Part shown: positions 12,947 through 25,800 of the stretch, in pieces
How positions within the stretch are numbered: position 1 is the first letter of the stretch
Layout: each line of letters starts with the position of its first letter
Source of the DNA: Sparassis latifolia
Taxonomy: Eukaryota; Basidiomycota; Agaricomycetes; Polyporales; Sparassidaceae
Reading direction: 5' to 3'
DNA length: 64,000 nt
Assembly (NCBI GenBank): GCA_018466975.1
Contig: CM031562.1
Span: 3,782,001-3,846,000, forward strand
Made by a program: the position numbers and the translations under genes
The notes under the pieces: model-generated
Told to the model about the DNA's origin: nothing
Databases searched by the model: none
Seen by the model: the letters and a program-made list of their open reading frames with translations, nothing else

Positions 12947-14960
12947 CTAAGGGTCTAGCCCGACGACTCGGAAAAGGGGATCTTTTTGGGCAAATAGGCG
13001 AAGTGTCAGGCAGAACTCGAGGAAATAGGTCAACAAGTCACAGATGATAGCGCCCTGCGGTGCCTCACATTGGACAGCGCTTAATGTGAAAACGGCCACC
13101 ACGTCCAGAGCTTGAGTGGGAGATCGGTAAAAACAGCCCGCAGCAAGATCAAATATCTTGGCGAACTGGAGAGGGTCCTGGTCGGAAGACATGTGCGTGT
13201 CAACTTCCGAAGGGACCGAAGTGAGGGGGTCGGAATACATTGACAGCAGCAACACAGGGCTGGAGGTGTTATATGATGCAACGATGGACTCTTCAACACC
13301 CAAAGCAGAAGCTGCACTGCTCTGCCTCTGCGCCGATTCGCTGGCACCGCGAACGCAGTATGTGCTCAGACCACGAGTATGTACGGGTGTGGCCAACAGA
13401 TGCGAGCCGGTAGATGCAAGAGTACGATTTGCACCCGAGGAGGTATCAGCCTGCATCTGCTCAAGTTGGGCAAGACGCCACTTAACCGAGAGAGCTGGCC
13501 GAGAGTGCGCACAGATGGGCTCTGCGAGCGAGACGGAGTGTAGGGGTGCGACGTGAGAGGAGAGAGTGCAGTTGGTGTTGCTGGCGGCACAGGGAGGGGG
13601 AAGAGGGAAGCGAGGATAAACGATGGCGACTTCGATGGATCATGCAGAGTAGCGGACTGGGGACATTGGAGGCGGAGTGGCGGAAGGAGGAAGCTCGGGG
13701 AGGTCGCGCTCCTTGTTTACGGGAGGCAATCGGCTTGTATTGCTAACCGCAAGGGCGTCGAGCTTGGGGAGAAGGCTGCGGTCTCCGGATGAGAAATGAC
13801 AGGAACATGCTCATTTGTACAAGTGCCTGCGCTCAGCGTAGCATCTAGCAAGGGGGAAACGATGCTGGAAGTATCTGTCTTTCATTCCTGTGCCTGAAGA
13901 ATTGCATCCCTAGTAGAACGTCAATTCGCTATCCAACGATCAAGTCTGAAGGCGAGGATCTGCTCATCAGATAGCGCTGACCAACGTCGCACGCTCCACA
14001 ACCGAACACGCAGCAAAATTCTCCCTCGGTGTTCCCTTGAAGAGCAGCTCAAAGACCTTCACAGCTCCTACATCTGGACTCCCAGGTAGTAGTATGGCCC
14101 TCTCTTCCAGCGTGGGGTCGTTCAACGAGAGCGAGCATACGTCAGTACAACGCGTGAAAGAGACGATGTAGGTTGACGGGTTGCCCTGCGCGGTATGCCA
14201 GGTGATGAGGACGTGGGCGGAGTGCAGGTGCGCATTGCAGTTCGTCCACACAGGGTGCATAGTAGGCGAGGAAGACCGAGAAAGGTAGAGGAGCGGCCCG
14301 GAGAGCTCGGAGCTCAGAGAGATGGGAGTAATGCAAATACCTTCTCGTCTCTGCTGCAGGGAACTGAGAGTTTCATGGGTTGCTCCGCAAGACACATCAA
14401 CCGAGCTGTGTAGTACTTGTGACGCAGAAGACCCAACACTGCTCGGGACCGTCGGAAGGTCTGCAACACAGCTCTGCGCGAGAAGTTCCCTGGTAATTCC
14501 AGAAGATCTGTCCTTCCTCCCGAAGACCGATAAGAGATTGCGAAGGGATTGTCGGGTGGGCGAGCAACTCTTGTCTTTCTTGTCCGGCTTCGGGCTAGAT
14601 CCTGAGCCATGCTGAGTATTGACCATGTCAGATGAAGGGGGGCCACGACCTCCAGGTGGTGGCTTCAAATTGAAGCGGACTTCGTCACGCACACCGCGAG
14701 TAGTGTGTGAGCCTGAGGGAAGCCACTTTATGTGCCCCATCCGCAAAGGGTCTAGTGCCACGTGGATTTGACTGCGAATTCATAGATTCGTACCGCCCAA
14801 TCAGTTCCTTCATGGTTTTCCTCCGCGCGAGTGGAATGGCACCCACACTAGAATCCAGGGGGATAGTAAAGTAAGAATCACGCTGCTCCGTATCGCCGTG
14901 GCGAAGCTGCCAGAATCATGAAAGGTGACAATGTAGCACTGTGACCTGGCGTTAGTACTC
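12947..14960 (-). pseudogene. PH-like domain protein, broken copy
   Basis: The reading frame starts before 14890 (SVGAIPLARRKTMKELIGRY). It crosses a 49 bp intron (GTGGCA...CCTCAG, about 14785-14737) and continues through a Ser/Pro-rich basic stretch (SPTRQSLRNLLSVFGRK). It then enters a domain of 14330-13970 (GPLLYLSRSSSP, VLITWHTAQGNPSTYIVSF, FELLFKGTPRENFAACS) that resembles fungal PH-like domains. The domain ends ...RATLVSAI followed by TGA at 13967-13969, where related proteins, as I recall them, have Trp. Downstream a proline-rich segment changes frame near 13480 (LGQLS to VKWRLAQLEQMQA), then runs to a stop at 12947. One nonsense codon plus one frameshift argue for a pseudogene. Membrane or signalling roles are not inferable. 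Confidence 0.5.
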
Positions 14961-15526
14961 GAGCTGATCGTGTTAGTATAGAAATACGTACATGATGGAG
15001 AGGGCATTCCTGACGCTTGAGCGGGAACATTAGCTGTAATAGAAATCGACCAGTTACGCTGTCTTAGGTTCCTGAAATTAGTAATCAATCATCAATAGAA
15101 TCTGAGACGAAGAGTACGTACTGTAGATTGTTATATATCCTGGCACGTTCATGAGCAGAGATTGTTTTGGAGCAAGGCACAGTTTCTCTCCTACTTGGGC
15201 CGGTGACGTCTACTCCACGGAGTAGCTGGGTCGAATAGCCCAGTGCTCACTGAGAAACTGGGAAGTAACTCCAGTGCTCCAGCTGTGCCATGCGACGTCT
15301 CTTCGCAGAGCTGGGTCGACGCAGCACGCCTTCATGGCGGTGGAGAGACTTGAAGCGGACTGAGCTGGCACGGCCGCAAATCCCTTCCCAGGGGCGTGGG
15401 AATGTTTCGTGGGGCACGTGCTCGCGAAGGGGACTGGCAACTTCGTTCAACGTTCAACCCGCAGATATTGGTGTCTAACAGTCACGCAGTTCGCGCCTAC
15501 GGGCGGTTGAATGACGTCTCGCATCC

Positions 15527-17861
15527 ATGGGAGAGTCCGTACTTAGTGAGTGTGAAATAGATTTTAATATAAGCCATTGAGAACAGTAGTCGGTTTTGCA
15601 TCGCCCAGTTCAAGAGAAGCCCTGCAATTCGCGTCTAGCGGGACGCAAACTAGCCACCCGCTGCTTTGTCTGCAGTGGGCTTGGCCATGGTGATGACTCT
15701 TGCCGCTTCCAGGGTTCGCCTTCGGTCCATCGTCATGACTTAGAATTCGGTTTAACTTCAACGTTTCCAGGCTTCCGCTATTTATCGAAGGAGGCTCGAG
15801 CCCTGGTACTGAATGGTTTTAAGGATGAAGCCGGCGATAGGAAAGGGAAGCTAGTATATCCTTCAGTGTTCAACGAGGCCCTAACTCGGGAGAGAATCGG
15901 CCAACTCCAGGTAATTCCTACTATTGTATGATAGTCGCATTGTTGACGCGTCCACCAGTATGCCATAGGCAGTGCGCTGCGACCGGTTTTCACACAAGAG
16001 TATCAGCATGCACGCTCCCCGAACATTATTCAGTGTGCTCCAGCAGCTGGATATCGCATGACTTGCGGTCAGTAGCTCTATTACTGTCAGTTATGTGTGC
16101 CACTGACACATTGCAGACCGTTGCCTGACGTCCATATTTTCAGCGGCACAGATGTGCACTTTATGCGGCTGGGAGATATGTTGCCAATGCTACCAGGCCG
16201 TGGTGCACTCTCCATGGAAATGTTGTCATGAATATCGCCCTGTCACTCGTTTGGCTCTCGAAGAGATTGAGGCGGTCATTCAAGAAATTGACCGGGTTCT
16301 CGCGCAACCTGCTAATATAGTTGTGCCAAGACCCAGTAATATTGCATTGAGTCTTCGTGCAACTGCGGAGGGTTTCTCGCGGTATCCACCTCAAATCAAG
16401 CCTGGTCAAAGTGAGGCATTTGAATGCCTATGGGCCGCTCAGCTGCCAATAGTCGTGGTGGGCGCTGGAGATCATCTGCAAGGACGTTGGACGCCCGAGG
16501 GATTCGTGGCTTCTCATGGTCATGAGTTAGTGTCTATGATTGATAGTCGGCATCCAGAGCCAATCAATGTGACTGTTCAAGAATTTTTCTCTGAGTTCAT
16601 GCGCAATGACACCGACCGTGGAGGAGTCGTGAAGCTGAAGGTGAGTCTCTGCATAATGCACCTGACAATGTTTACAATGATCGGCTAGGACTGGCCACCT
16701 TCGCATGACTTTGAGGAACATTTCAAGGAGTATCATGAAGCATTCATGCAAGCCGTACCAATGAAGGCTTACACGACTCAGAATGGATGGAGAAACATAT
16801 CTTCCTATTATCATCTACCGCCGCCGCCACCGATTAAGTACCTCAAACCTGATCTCGGTGTGTTACCCTTGAGTTGATGGGTATTGACCTGCGTTATTCA
16901 TGAAGTGCTTAGGTCCGAAGATGTATTTAGCCACCACGGACCTGCAGAGCACCGGGTCGACTGTGCTGCATAAGGACATCACCAGCGCCATTAATATCCT
17001 GGTGTTTGACAAGGACCAAGGCGAAGGTGGCGCAAAGTGGCTGATATTCTTAGCCAAGGATGCGCCAGCACTCTCTGCCTATTTGAGAGAAACCCTTCCA
17101 AGTCTAGATGGGGAGCCGATTCATTCACAGAAAGTATTCATCACAGACGTCATGCTGGCTGAGCTTAAGCTCAGACAAGTTAAACCCTTCGTCATCTATC
17201 AGAGATTAGGTGAGGCAGTTTTCATTCCCGCAGGATGTCCACATCAGGTAGGTAGTTTTGTTCTTCATGACTTTGCGGCCTGATTGATATTTATTTATGC
17301 CCAGGTCAGCAATCTTAGCGCCTGTATCAAGATAGCTGTCGACTTTCTCTGCAGTGAAGGTATCACAGCGAGTGCAGCGGTCACCGAGGAGCTGCATGAT
17401 GAGGGGCGTGAAGATGTTTTACAACTCTCAAGCATGTTGTATCATGCATGGAAGGCGACCAGTATGCTGATCAACGAGGCTCAGATGTCCGCTCCAGCTG
17501 CAAACAAGTGCAAGAACAATATTGCAGTTGCCCCAGGCAATCGCAAAAAGGTGAAGTTGGGCACTGTTTGGGCTACTCCAGACTGGAAGTACCATTGCCC
17601 GCATATTACCTGCATGACCTCCGGAGATGCGAACCGTGTGTTTATCTTTGACGGTCTTCTAAATCACATGTGAGTTCTCTAGATCGGCACCTGCATTTCT
17701 CCCCTTCCTGACACAAATATGTAATTGCCAGTTATTCTTGCCACCAAGTACAACTAAAGCGCAGTGTATGGGAAGAATACAAAGGACTCCCTGTCGATGA
17801 GTGCTTCACAAGGTTACAAAGGGTATTGGAGTTGACTGGTGATCCAAAGCGCACCAAATGA
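15527..17861 (+). CDS. JmjC-domain protein (KDM3/JMJD1-like putative histone demethylase)
   Basis: Predicted Fe(II)/2-oxoglutarate dioxygenase acting in the nucleus. Eight exons join in frame: 15527-15538 (tentative), 15590-15910, 15959-16067, 16117-16640, 16689-16857, 16913-17247, 17305-17669 and 17732-17861, giving about 654 residues with no stop. The N-terminal half carries a Cys cluster (RCFVCSGLGHGDDSC; then MTCDRC...MCTLCGWEICCQCY, about residues 145-170) like the zinc finger preceding JmjC in KDM3 proteins. The JmjC core runs from about residue 379 to 520: VLHKDITSAINIL gives iron ligands H398 and D400, and GEAVFIPAGCPHQVSNL gives H489. All three ligands are present. The first exon (MGES) is the weakest part; the rest follows good splice sites. 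It converges on the WD40 gene 640 bp downstream. Substrate is unknown. Confidence 0.85.
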
Positions 17862-18499
17862 TTGGTGGCAGCGGTGCAGTGATTCTATGCATCCTAGCTA
17901 CAGGTGCTGTATCGTACACCTGTACATGTTAACAGTGGTGGAACAAGGTTCAGTGGATTAAGTGCAACGCAGGGCCCACGGGCAATTCCCGCATTACGTG
18001 AAGACTACGACAGGTTGTGATGCCCTGCCACCTGGTAATACAATGTGCGAACAAGAAGAATCAGTTGAAGTGTTGAGTCAGTGGAGGCAGGTTCTGAAGA
18101 TGTTGGAAGTCGGCGCAGATGCCAGTACATAAGGACCTAATTGAAGGTCCCGGCCAGTGACCCGCTTGTGTGCAGCATGTGTGAACACTTCATTGAATTG
18201 ATAGTCTGACTGTGCGTTGCGCTCGTCCACAGAAGGCAACGTATTTTGTCGTCCCAAGGTATTGGCGAGAATGAGACTCACCATATGGCGGAACACACGC
18301 AAAGTGGCTCAAGAAACGGTCGCTCCACAGGGCCGTTTTCCGGGCTCCGATATGTATGGTCGACACTTTGCGAAACGTGCTTGATGCTGGATAGACATCG
18401 ATGCTTTCGGTAAACAGCTCGAGGGGATGCCTAAATATCTGAATGGTAGAGGGTGGATATAATCCAAATACAATATTGCTGCATGGGATCGATACAAGT
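17862..18499. other. Intergenic, convergent 3' ends
   Basis: Lies between the stops of the JmjC and WD40 genes. Only short frames seen. Confidence 0.5.
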
Positions 18500-20097
18500 T
18501 CACACCCCCGCATGATACGTGCTAAGCGACACTGAAAAAGAGTTCATGTAACGTGAAGCCCGAGCAACTAATATTGGCCAATGGTTGCTCGTCAATGTAA
18601 CCACCAACGAAACTGCCAGTGCAATGATCACAAGCACGGCGAAGGCAGATGAATCTATCTCTAGCCGAGACTTGGACTATATTCAACGAAGGTGTAATTA
18701 GTTGAAATTCGGTGCAGGACTGCGAAAACTCACGACATCCTTGCTCCGGATCCAAATTTTTATCGTAGAACACTTTTCAGAGGACCCACTGACTATTAAA
18801 CAACGAGACTGGTCTTCATATGACTAGGGTAGGAGTAAATTGTCGGTAGCTGATAAACAGGCAGCTAGATAACGTACCGTGATGGTTTGAACCAATGTAC
18901 CGGCTATCAGTGATGAGAGGAAAGTCATGCTAAGTTCTGAGTGAAACAATTTGAGATAACATATTACCTTTCCCATGTTCCAACCTCTGAATGAGGCGTC
19001 CGCTGTCCACGTGAAAAATCAGAGCTCGACCGTTATCGCTTCCCACCACGATAAGACTATTTTCCATCACAAAACGAAGCTGCAAGGGTGCGTTTTTAGT
19101 GACGGGCTGGGTGAAACTGTGGGTATGTTGCAGTGAGGGGATTGAATATGTGTCCACGCCGTTGAAGAGGTTTGAGACCGCTAAAGTCAGGGCATCCGAT
19201 GCCATGCTTGATGAACCACTGTGAAAAATGCACGGCTCTGAGCAAACTATCGACTCGCGGGATAACATGGGGACACTAACATACGGGTGGGGATCTGCTG
19301 CGCCCACTTGATATCTCCAGTGACTACGTCGTAAGCAATGCTACGAAACCATCGACTGTCAACAACCACAAGACAAATATCCGGCAGACTTACATTTTAT
19401 GCATTTCCAAATAAGAGATCAACACCGTGTCTCCCCCATCGCAGAAATGCACCGTTCGTGCTATGTACTGCCGTCTTTTCAACGATACCGGGATTGAAAT
19501 CAAGGTTACTACAGAAACCCGTAGTACCCAAATGTCAACGGGAGAATTCGAGGTAGACACTCACAGTCTGGGCGCAGCGACCACAACTTCATGGAACCAT
19601 TACCGACTGAAGCTAATCTGCGATTTATGGGTTCATATGCGACGTCTTCGACTGCACTACCGTGGGCAGTAGTCACTCCGACTAATCTAAACTCGCCCTA
19701 AGAGGAGCAACGAAGTCAATGCGACTGAATTCATCGTTTATAGTACTTACTTCAGATCCGTTTGATGGTACGTATGAATAGAGCCGTCGGCGCAGCCGTA
19801 GATGAAGGCGGGTCGATCCGACAGGTGAATCCATAAGACCGTTACGATAGGACCATAAAATGTACGACGAAGCTTCTGCATTATCCTACCACTTGAGATA
19901 GACCAGATGATGAGATAACCATCATCTCCTAGGTCGCGCGTACATTGAGAAGTCTCCAATACAAGGGAAATTCGCTGACCTCCGCTCAATAAGACGGTGG
20001 CATCGTGATTGACTGCCAAGCAATTGACGCTGCCGTCGTGTGCCGTCAGTGTTCTCATCAACCTGAATTTTGGATCAAACAGCTGTGATTGAGGCAT
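18500..20097 (-). CDS. WD40-repeat protein with C-terminal membrane helix
   Basis: Nine exons join in frame: 20097-19980, 19928-19751, 19686-19565, 19508-19394, 19340-19285, 19237-18968, 18936-18878, 18823-18734 and 18670-18500, about 392 residues. An alternative first exon (MQE, 20146-20138) would add a few residues. WD repeats are visible as LTAHDGSVNCLAVNHDATVL...DDGYLIIWSISSG, TAHGSAVEDVAYEPINRRLA...MKLWSL, VLISYLEMHKIIAYDVVTG and LIVVGSDNGRALIFHVDSG, enough for one beta-propeller. The last exon encodes a hydrophobic segment (FAVLVIIALAVSLVVTL) followed by a short tail, so the propeller is probably tethered to a membrane. No damage found. The binding partner is unknown; WD40 proteins serve as scaffolds. 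Confidence 0.8.
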
Positions 20098-20146
20098 CAG
20101 CTGAAGATAATTTGCGACAGGCCTGCTGATAACTTACTTCCTGCAT

Positions 20147-20996
20147 GGCTTGGCTAAAGAATGGTTGATACAATGCTGAGTCGGGAGGGAATAAAAAACA
20201 CAGAGAATCGGGTAGAAAGAGTGGAGTGTTGAAAGGACCAGCCTGTGAGTTCTGTGGGATATGCATTCATGGCTTTTATGGTGAAACAGCTCTACACCAG
20301 ACAGCTTGACGCAGATTGCCTCACGTGAAGAGTTGATACGGGACCAGGTGAATTCTTGTCGAAATGTTCCCTCCTAGTGTAAGCCAAACAATAAGATGAG
20401 CACTAAATGAGACGCCACTGGAAAGCTGGAGAACAATAGCATAATTGAGCTTGAGTAAAACTCGTCAAATCAAACTCGACCTGAGCACAACTTGTCAAAT
20501 GAAACTCGACCTGAGCACAACCCATCAAATGAAACTCGATCTAAGCACCGAGTTGTGCACAATTAGAGAACAATATAACCATTCAGTAGGAGCGAGAGCC
20601 GTCGTGACTGGGTACAATAAACACGAACTGACGGCATGGTAGCGATCTGCTGCGACTTCGATTTACAATCAGCTAGCCCGTAGCTGACTAGGGTACGTCG
20701 AAGTGTACTGGCAGGCCAATTCAAAATAGGCACTAGTCAAACAGAGGAACTGGAAAAGACTCACGCGATTTAACGCAGGAGTCTAACTGATTAAGGGCAG
20801 TACTGCTGGACCAGCGACTGGCACATAGAACGTGTGCGTGAACCTGTCAAGCGTCAATAGTATGTAAAATTCACCACCTGTCAAACAACCACACACGGTG
20901 CATCCAGGCCTAGGTAGGTAAATTTGGTGTTGACCGACCGCGGCGTAGGAGGTACTGCAATAGATTCCAGCCTCCAACTTTTCAATCAATGTCGAA
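20147..20996. other. Intergenic with a short tandem repeat
   Basis: No gene recognised apart from the 30 bp repeat listed separately. Confidence 0.45.
20460..20549 (+). repeat. 30 bp tandem repeat (3 copies)
   Basis: Three consecutive units of the type ACTTGTCAAATGAAACTCGA followed by CCTGAGCACA, with 2-4 differences between units. Confidence 0.85.
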
Positions 20997-21272
20997 TTAA
21001 TGTTGCGTGACTTCGAATTGCATTGGGTTGACGTCTGTGACAATAATGTCACGTGCCTGTTGCCTGTCAGCATCACGGTTTCCAACTCTCTCAGCCTCGC
21101 GCCAGAGGTTAGTAGGCGAACGTACCTGACGCTTGGTTGCAGGATGTGACCAGTTGACCCTCCGAGATGAGAAACCAAACCCTCCTGCCATTGCAGCACC
21201 AGGAGTGTGAATTTGAACTGCGTCAGTCGATTGGGTTCTGCCGCTAGAGAACCCTGAAAGCTGACTCGACAT
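20997..21272 (-). CDS. Small hypothetical protein
   Basis: Exons 21272-21126 and 21056-20997 join across a phase 0 intron (GTACGT...CAACAG, with CTACTAAC inside) to give 68 residues starting MSSQLSGFSSGRTQS. An alternative final splice would change the last residues. No family recognised. Support is the intron and the lack of stops only. Confidence 0.35.
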   Translation of the reverse strand: MSSQLSGFSSGRTQSTDAVQIHTPGAAMAGGFGFSSRRVNWSHPATKRQVRSPTNLWREAERVGNRDADRQQARDIIVTDVNPMQFEVTQH

Positions 21273-22889
21273 TATTTATTACACAGTGTGCAAAGAATGT
21301 GCAATTGGAATTTTGAACAACACGGGCTTCTTGTCGGCATACCCACTGTACACTACCTGGTATCACGATTGAGCCGCAGAGGCTAAGCTAGTGCGCACCA
21401 CGAGCTACGACACGCCTGGACGTCCGGACATTGATCCCCATACCGCAAGCCCTACTGTTTCAACGTCGTCGCAACGCGTCTTTCCGTTGCCTTCTCTTTC
21501 CTTTACCTCCGCTTCCGCTTCTTGCGATCTTACTTTTCTCTGCGTCCACTGGCCTGCCTCTCCTTTTCCCGTATCTCCGGCATTTCTTCTGCAGCCCCCG
21601 GCCACAAACTACTATCGTCCTGGAGCTTGCTGTAATACCAAAGCCGATGCACCACTCACGACGAGACCGGCTCGCAGTGTTCAGCTCTGGGAAAACATTC
21701 AGATCCAGTTGTGCGGTGCTGCGCTTGTACTGGGCGATGCTCTCGCCAGCTGGCATTTATGAGGGTAGGTACTAATCATGATATGCCTTCTTGGTCCACG
21801 CTGGACAATGGGAACACCCCCACGAGGAGCTCCTTCCCACCGGTCAGTGTAGATTGCACTACGCGGAGTATAGATTGATTCGCCAACACCATCCTCTATG
21901 CGATGCACCCGGACGGATGCGTGCAGTGCGACGCACATCAAGCGTACTAACGGGGATGGAATGAATCCGAGCACCCGTCAGCGTCGCCAGTATGCTACGC
22001 TCACGCCTCGCCACATCACTCCACGTCCGCTACGCACGAGGGAGCGCTGACGGTGGAAACATTAAACCTGCCGCGAGAGGGTGTGCCGACCCGCCTCGGG
22101 CACGCTAGCGCCGTGCAAAGCCTCTACGCACAAGTGTCCAATCTTTCCATAACAGATGCTGCATCCTAATTATTTGGTAAGTTAAATTGAACTTCTGCAT
22201 GATGGAAACGTCATCATGATCAGCTCTGAAGGCACCTCTGCCAGACTACTTAGACACAACACCATACAAACAGGGCTTAGAGCGGTGTTAGCAAGATTTT
22301 TACCCACGATTATCAACTGAGACGCAGATTAGGTGGTGATAGCTATGAATAACCTCATTTCAACTCTGTAGGGTATGTGCGCTGGCTGTCCGTGGACGCA
22401 GCGCAGCCTGACCCTCGCTTTTGCTTTGATGCCTCGTGTGCTTTCTGTCTAGCCCGGGGGTCCTCCGTTCGCCATGCTTGGATCCACGTATATCGCATCG
22501 CATCGCACAGTAGACGTGAAGAGTAGTCGAGCACACCTCAATTAGTCGAGTAACCGAACAGCTGACAGTTCAGTCACGCACTGTACATACCACTCCCGGC
22601 TGCTGGCGTTCACACGGAATGCCGTTACTGCTTCTCCTAAACAATAATGGTGGAAAGCTTATTGCATTTATCGCGTTCACGAGACAATCGGACGGGTCCA
22701 GCGTGAACAAGGAGATTCAGCGCCGGTGCTGCCGAGGTGCACCCATGAGCCCGTTGAAAGCCGCTCAACTCTGAACAATAGTGGTATCTCCCCGTAGGCA
22801 GGATGTCTATCAAAGTATGCGGTCTCGATGTAATTGTTGTCAATCATATATCATGGTGAAATACCTTCTGATTCTTCTCCCTCGTCACA
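21273..22889. other. No firm gene
   Basis: Overlapping arginine/serine-rich frames at 21390-21775 on both strands look like shadows of C-rich sequence. Nothing else supported. Confidence 0.45.
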
Positions 22890-25800
22890 ATGTCAAGTCC
22901 ACCTCATTCCACGCACTCTGCTTCCAGAATACCTCGAAAACGCAAAATCGCCATTTCTTCATCGAATCCTCAGCCGGCACTGAAGCGTGCCAGATTCTGG
23001 GATAACGTAAGTCTCTTTCTAGTGCTACTCTGGTCATTGAGGCTGACGCTACGCAGGAATATAGCTTTCTGAATATGATCCATGGTCATGTTGTGACAAA
23101 GGCAGTGACCGAAGAGGTAAATTGTTCCTTTTGCATAATTCCAATGAACCACTGACTCATTATGGCCCTAGCTTGAGGATGATGTCGAATCAGACACGGC
23201 CTCAGATATTGATCGTTCAAATTTGCAGGGTTTGCCTGTACAGCAGAGTAGATCTGACGTAGCGCGTCGATCAGAGATACAGAGTGCTCTCCAATTGAAC
23301 ACTTCATCTGATCAAATGGTGCGTGTCCTATGCCCCTCTGATTTCTTACTTCCTCCGACAATGTCGTTAGAGTCCTCCAACTAGTACAGGTGCCGTGATA
23401 CGTCTCGCTGAGCACGTCTCAACAGGAAGGAATGTATGCATTATTTGTTCAATCTCACCCTATCTGTGTCACTTGCTGAAAATGGCTCCTTATTATGCAT
23501 TGGGCTCCAGGACTACGGAGGTGATCAGCACGTTGAGGATGAGGGCCAGAGCAGTGATTCTTCCGGTGAGGATGCAGATGTAGAGGGTATGATGCCGAAC
23601 AATCCGGTAGGTCAATGTCTCTCGCGATCGATCTGTGGAATCTAATTGAGTTTCGGTTCTCAGAATCATTCTGTCACACCTTTGGCGATCTCTGGTTCTC
23701 TTCCCCTGCCACCTAGCATGCTAACAAACATTCTGGTAGGCTGATCATCTCGGCGCATGGAATCCTTCTGAGTATCTCGACTATCTTGTCATAACGTTTC
23801 AGATCCCTGATTATGGTGCGGAGTCACTGGAACATGGTACTCTGTCAGAATTAAACTCGATAGCGGACAATCCTTCGAATTGGAGGCCAGGGATAGCTCT
23901 CAACCCTAGCTCCGTCGAACGGCCCCACTCAACCAATTCTTCTTCTGTCTCTAGTCGACCATCCATCGAGCAGGCCTCGACGTTGAACAAAAATGATGCG
24001 AGAACCAATGCAGTGCGTATCAACGAGTCGTCTTATCGTTGCGTAGATGCCATGTCTTTTAGATCTTGTCAGCCGGAGATCGTAACATTCCTCATACAGC
24101 CGACAAAGCTAGGAGTAGCCATGATCTTCCTGACAACTTGGAACGACAGTATGGCCCTACCACACTCAACAGAGAGGCTGGAGATTATGTAGCTTTCAAC
24201 AACGGGGTAAGTGGAATACTATCTTGCTATATAACATTGTGTGCGCCTACCTCATGTCTATTTACAGGAGTGCTTGATGACGACTTTCCAAATACCTGAT
24301 TATTGCCAGGCGTCACCAGCTCTCAGCACCATGCTAGGGATGCCCCTGACAGCAAATGGCCCCATTACTTCGAACATGGGACCAGATCCAAATGATAGCT
24401 TCATCGAGCAATGCGCTCGATCGTTTCTCATCCTGGCAATCCATCCCCCGGGGAGCAGGTCTCGACTTTGCAGAGTCAGTCTAAAAATGATATGATTGGA
24501 ACTGGAACGGTTAGCGTGTGTTTTGACTATTACACCGTCGTCTTCTGATAAGGTGTATCTGATTTCTCCTCAGGAAATGCAATCCGTTGGCCTGGAAGAC
24601 AGCAGTGATAGTGATACGGAGGGAGGTACTCATTTAACAACACTGATTAGCAACTTGGAAGAGGCCAGCCTGTTGAGTAATGGAGTATGATACTACTTCT
24701 CTCCCGGCGTGTTTTGTGTTCTCACTTCATATTGACAGCGATGCGCGTTCACGGCGTTCCATTTTACTCAGACGAATTCCTCTCCAGTCCGCTCAGTCAC
24801 GGTATGCACCCAGTACTGTTCACCCCCTTTCACGTCCGACTGATCTTCCCTCACAGCCGACCGTCGTATATGAAGCTGGCTATGAAGTGCCCCCAACAAC
24901 TCTTGTCGGTGCAGAATGTGCTGAAGTTGTGAGTATTTTTCAATGTTAAATTCCTAAAGAATGCAGTGTCGTAATGTTATATTTACTCCTTCCAATTTTT
25001 GAGATTTCGGTGTCGCGGCAAATGCTGCCGAATGAAGGGTTCCATGGAGTGAGTTTTCTGTTCAACTCTTTCCATTACCCCACGAGTCATACGTCACGGT
25101 AGCGATCTCCCGTTAGGGAAGATAGTAGTGACGAAGTGGATATTGATCCGCGCGAGGGCTTAGGTAACCGGAATCTGGAAGGGCTTCAGGTAATGCTCAT
25201 TATATGAGATTGCTCACTGTTCTGATGTGCGAGTCCAGGCCAACCTCCAGCCAAACGAGGCTATTTTGCAATATAGTGCAGCACGGACGCATGCTCCCAC
25301 CTATTCAAACACACACCAAATTTCACCACATGTTGAAATGGGTCGACAAGTGTCTGAAGCCGCTGTGGCAGAGAATTGTGAGAATTGTGTCGCTCCCTTC
25401 CCATCCCGTCCGTGGCAGCCAAGATACTCCCTGCTTGGTTCAGATTTGTCCTCTCAATCTGCAGTATGTCAGACAGTAGTCATGTTCTCGCCGTTTTCTC
25501 ATATGCCCTTGTTCATACTTATTCATGCACAGCAACGTCTAGTGATACCTCCCCATCGGCCTGGTCGATCTGCGCAGGCACAAACATTCAGACAAGTTCA
25601 ATTCACCCCCAGCCATCAGCAGTCTCCCGATGATCCTTCTTGGCCGCAGACGGTAGTCTCAGATATTCGCAATGCTGAGCCACAATTTGGGGCACAAATA
25701 TTGCACGGTTCTCTTTGGCAACATCCAGAGGTAGTACCTCTTTCTGTGCTTGGTCCGATGTCGAGACAGTCTATGGCCCAAGCTTCGCCCACATGCACGC

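Noticed and set aside
20460..20549. CRISPR-like repeat
   Set aside because: Three contiguous 30 bp units without spacers in a eukaryotic sequence; a simple tandem repeat.
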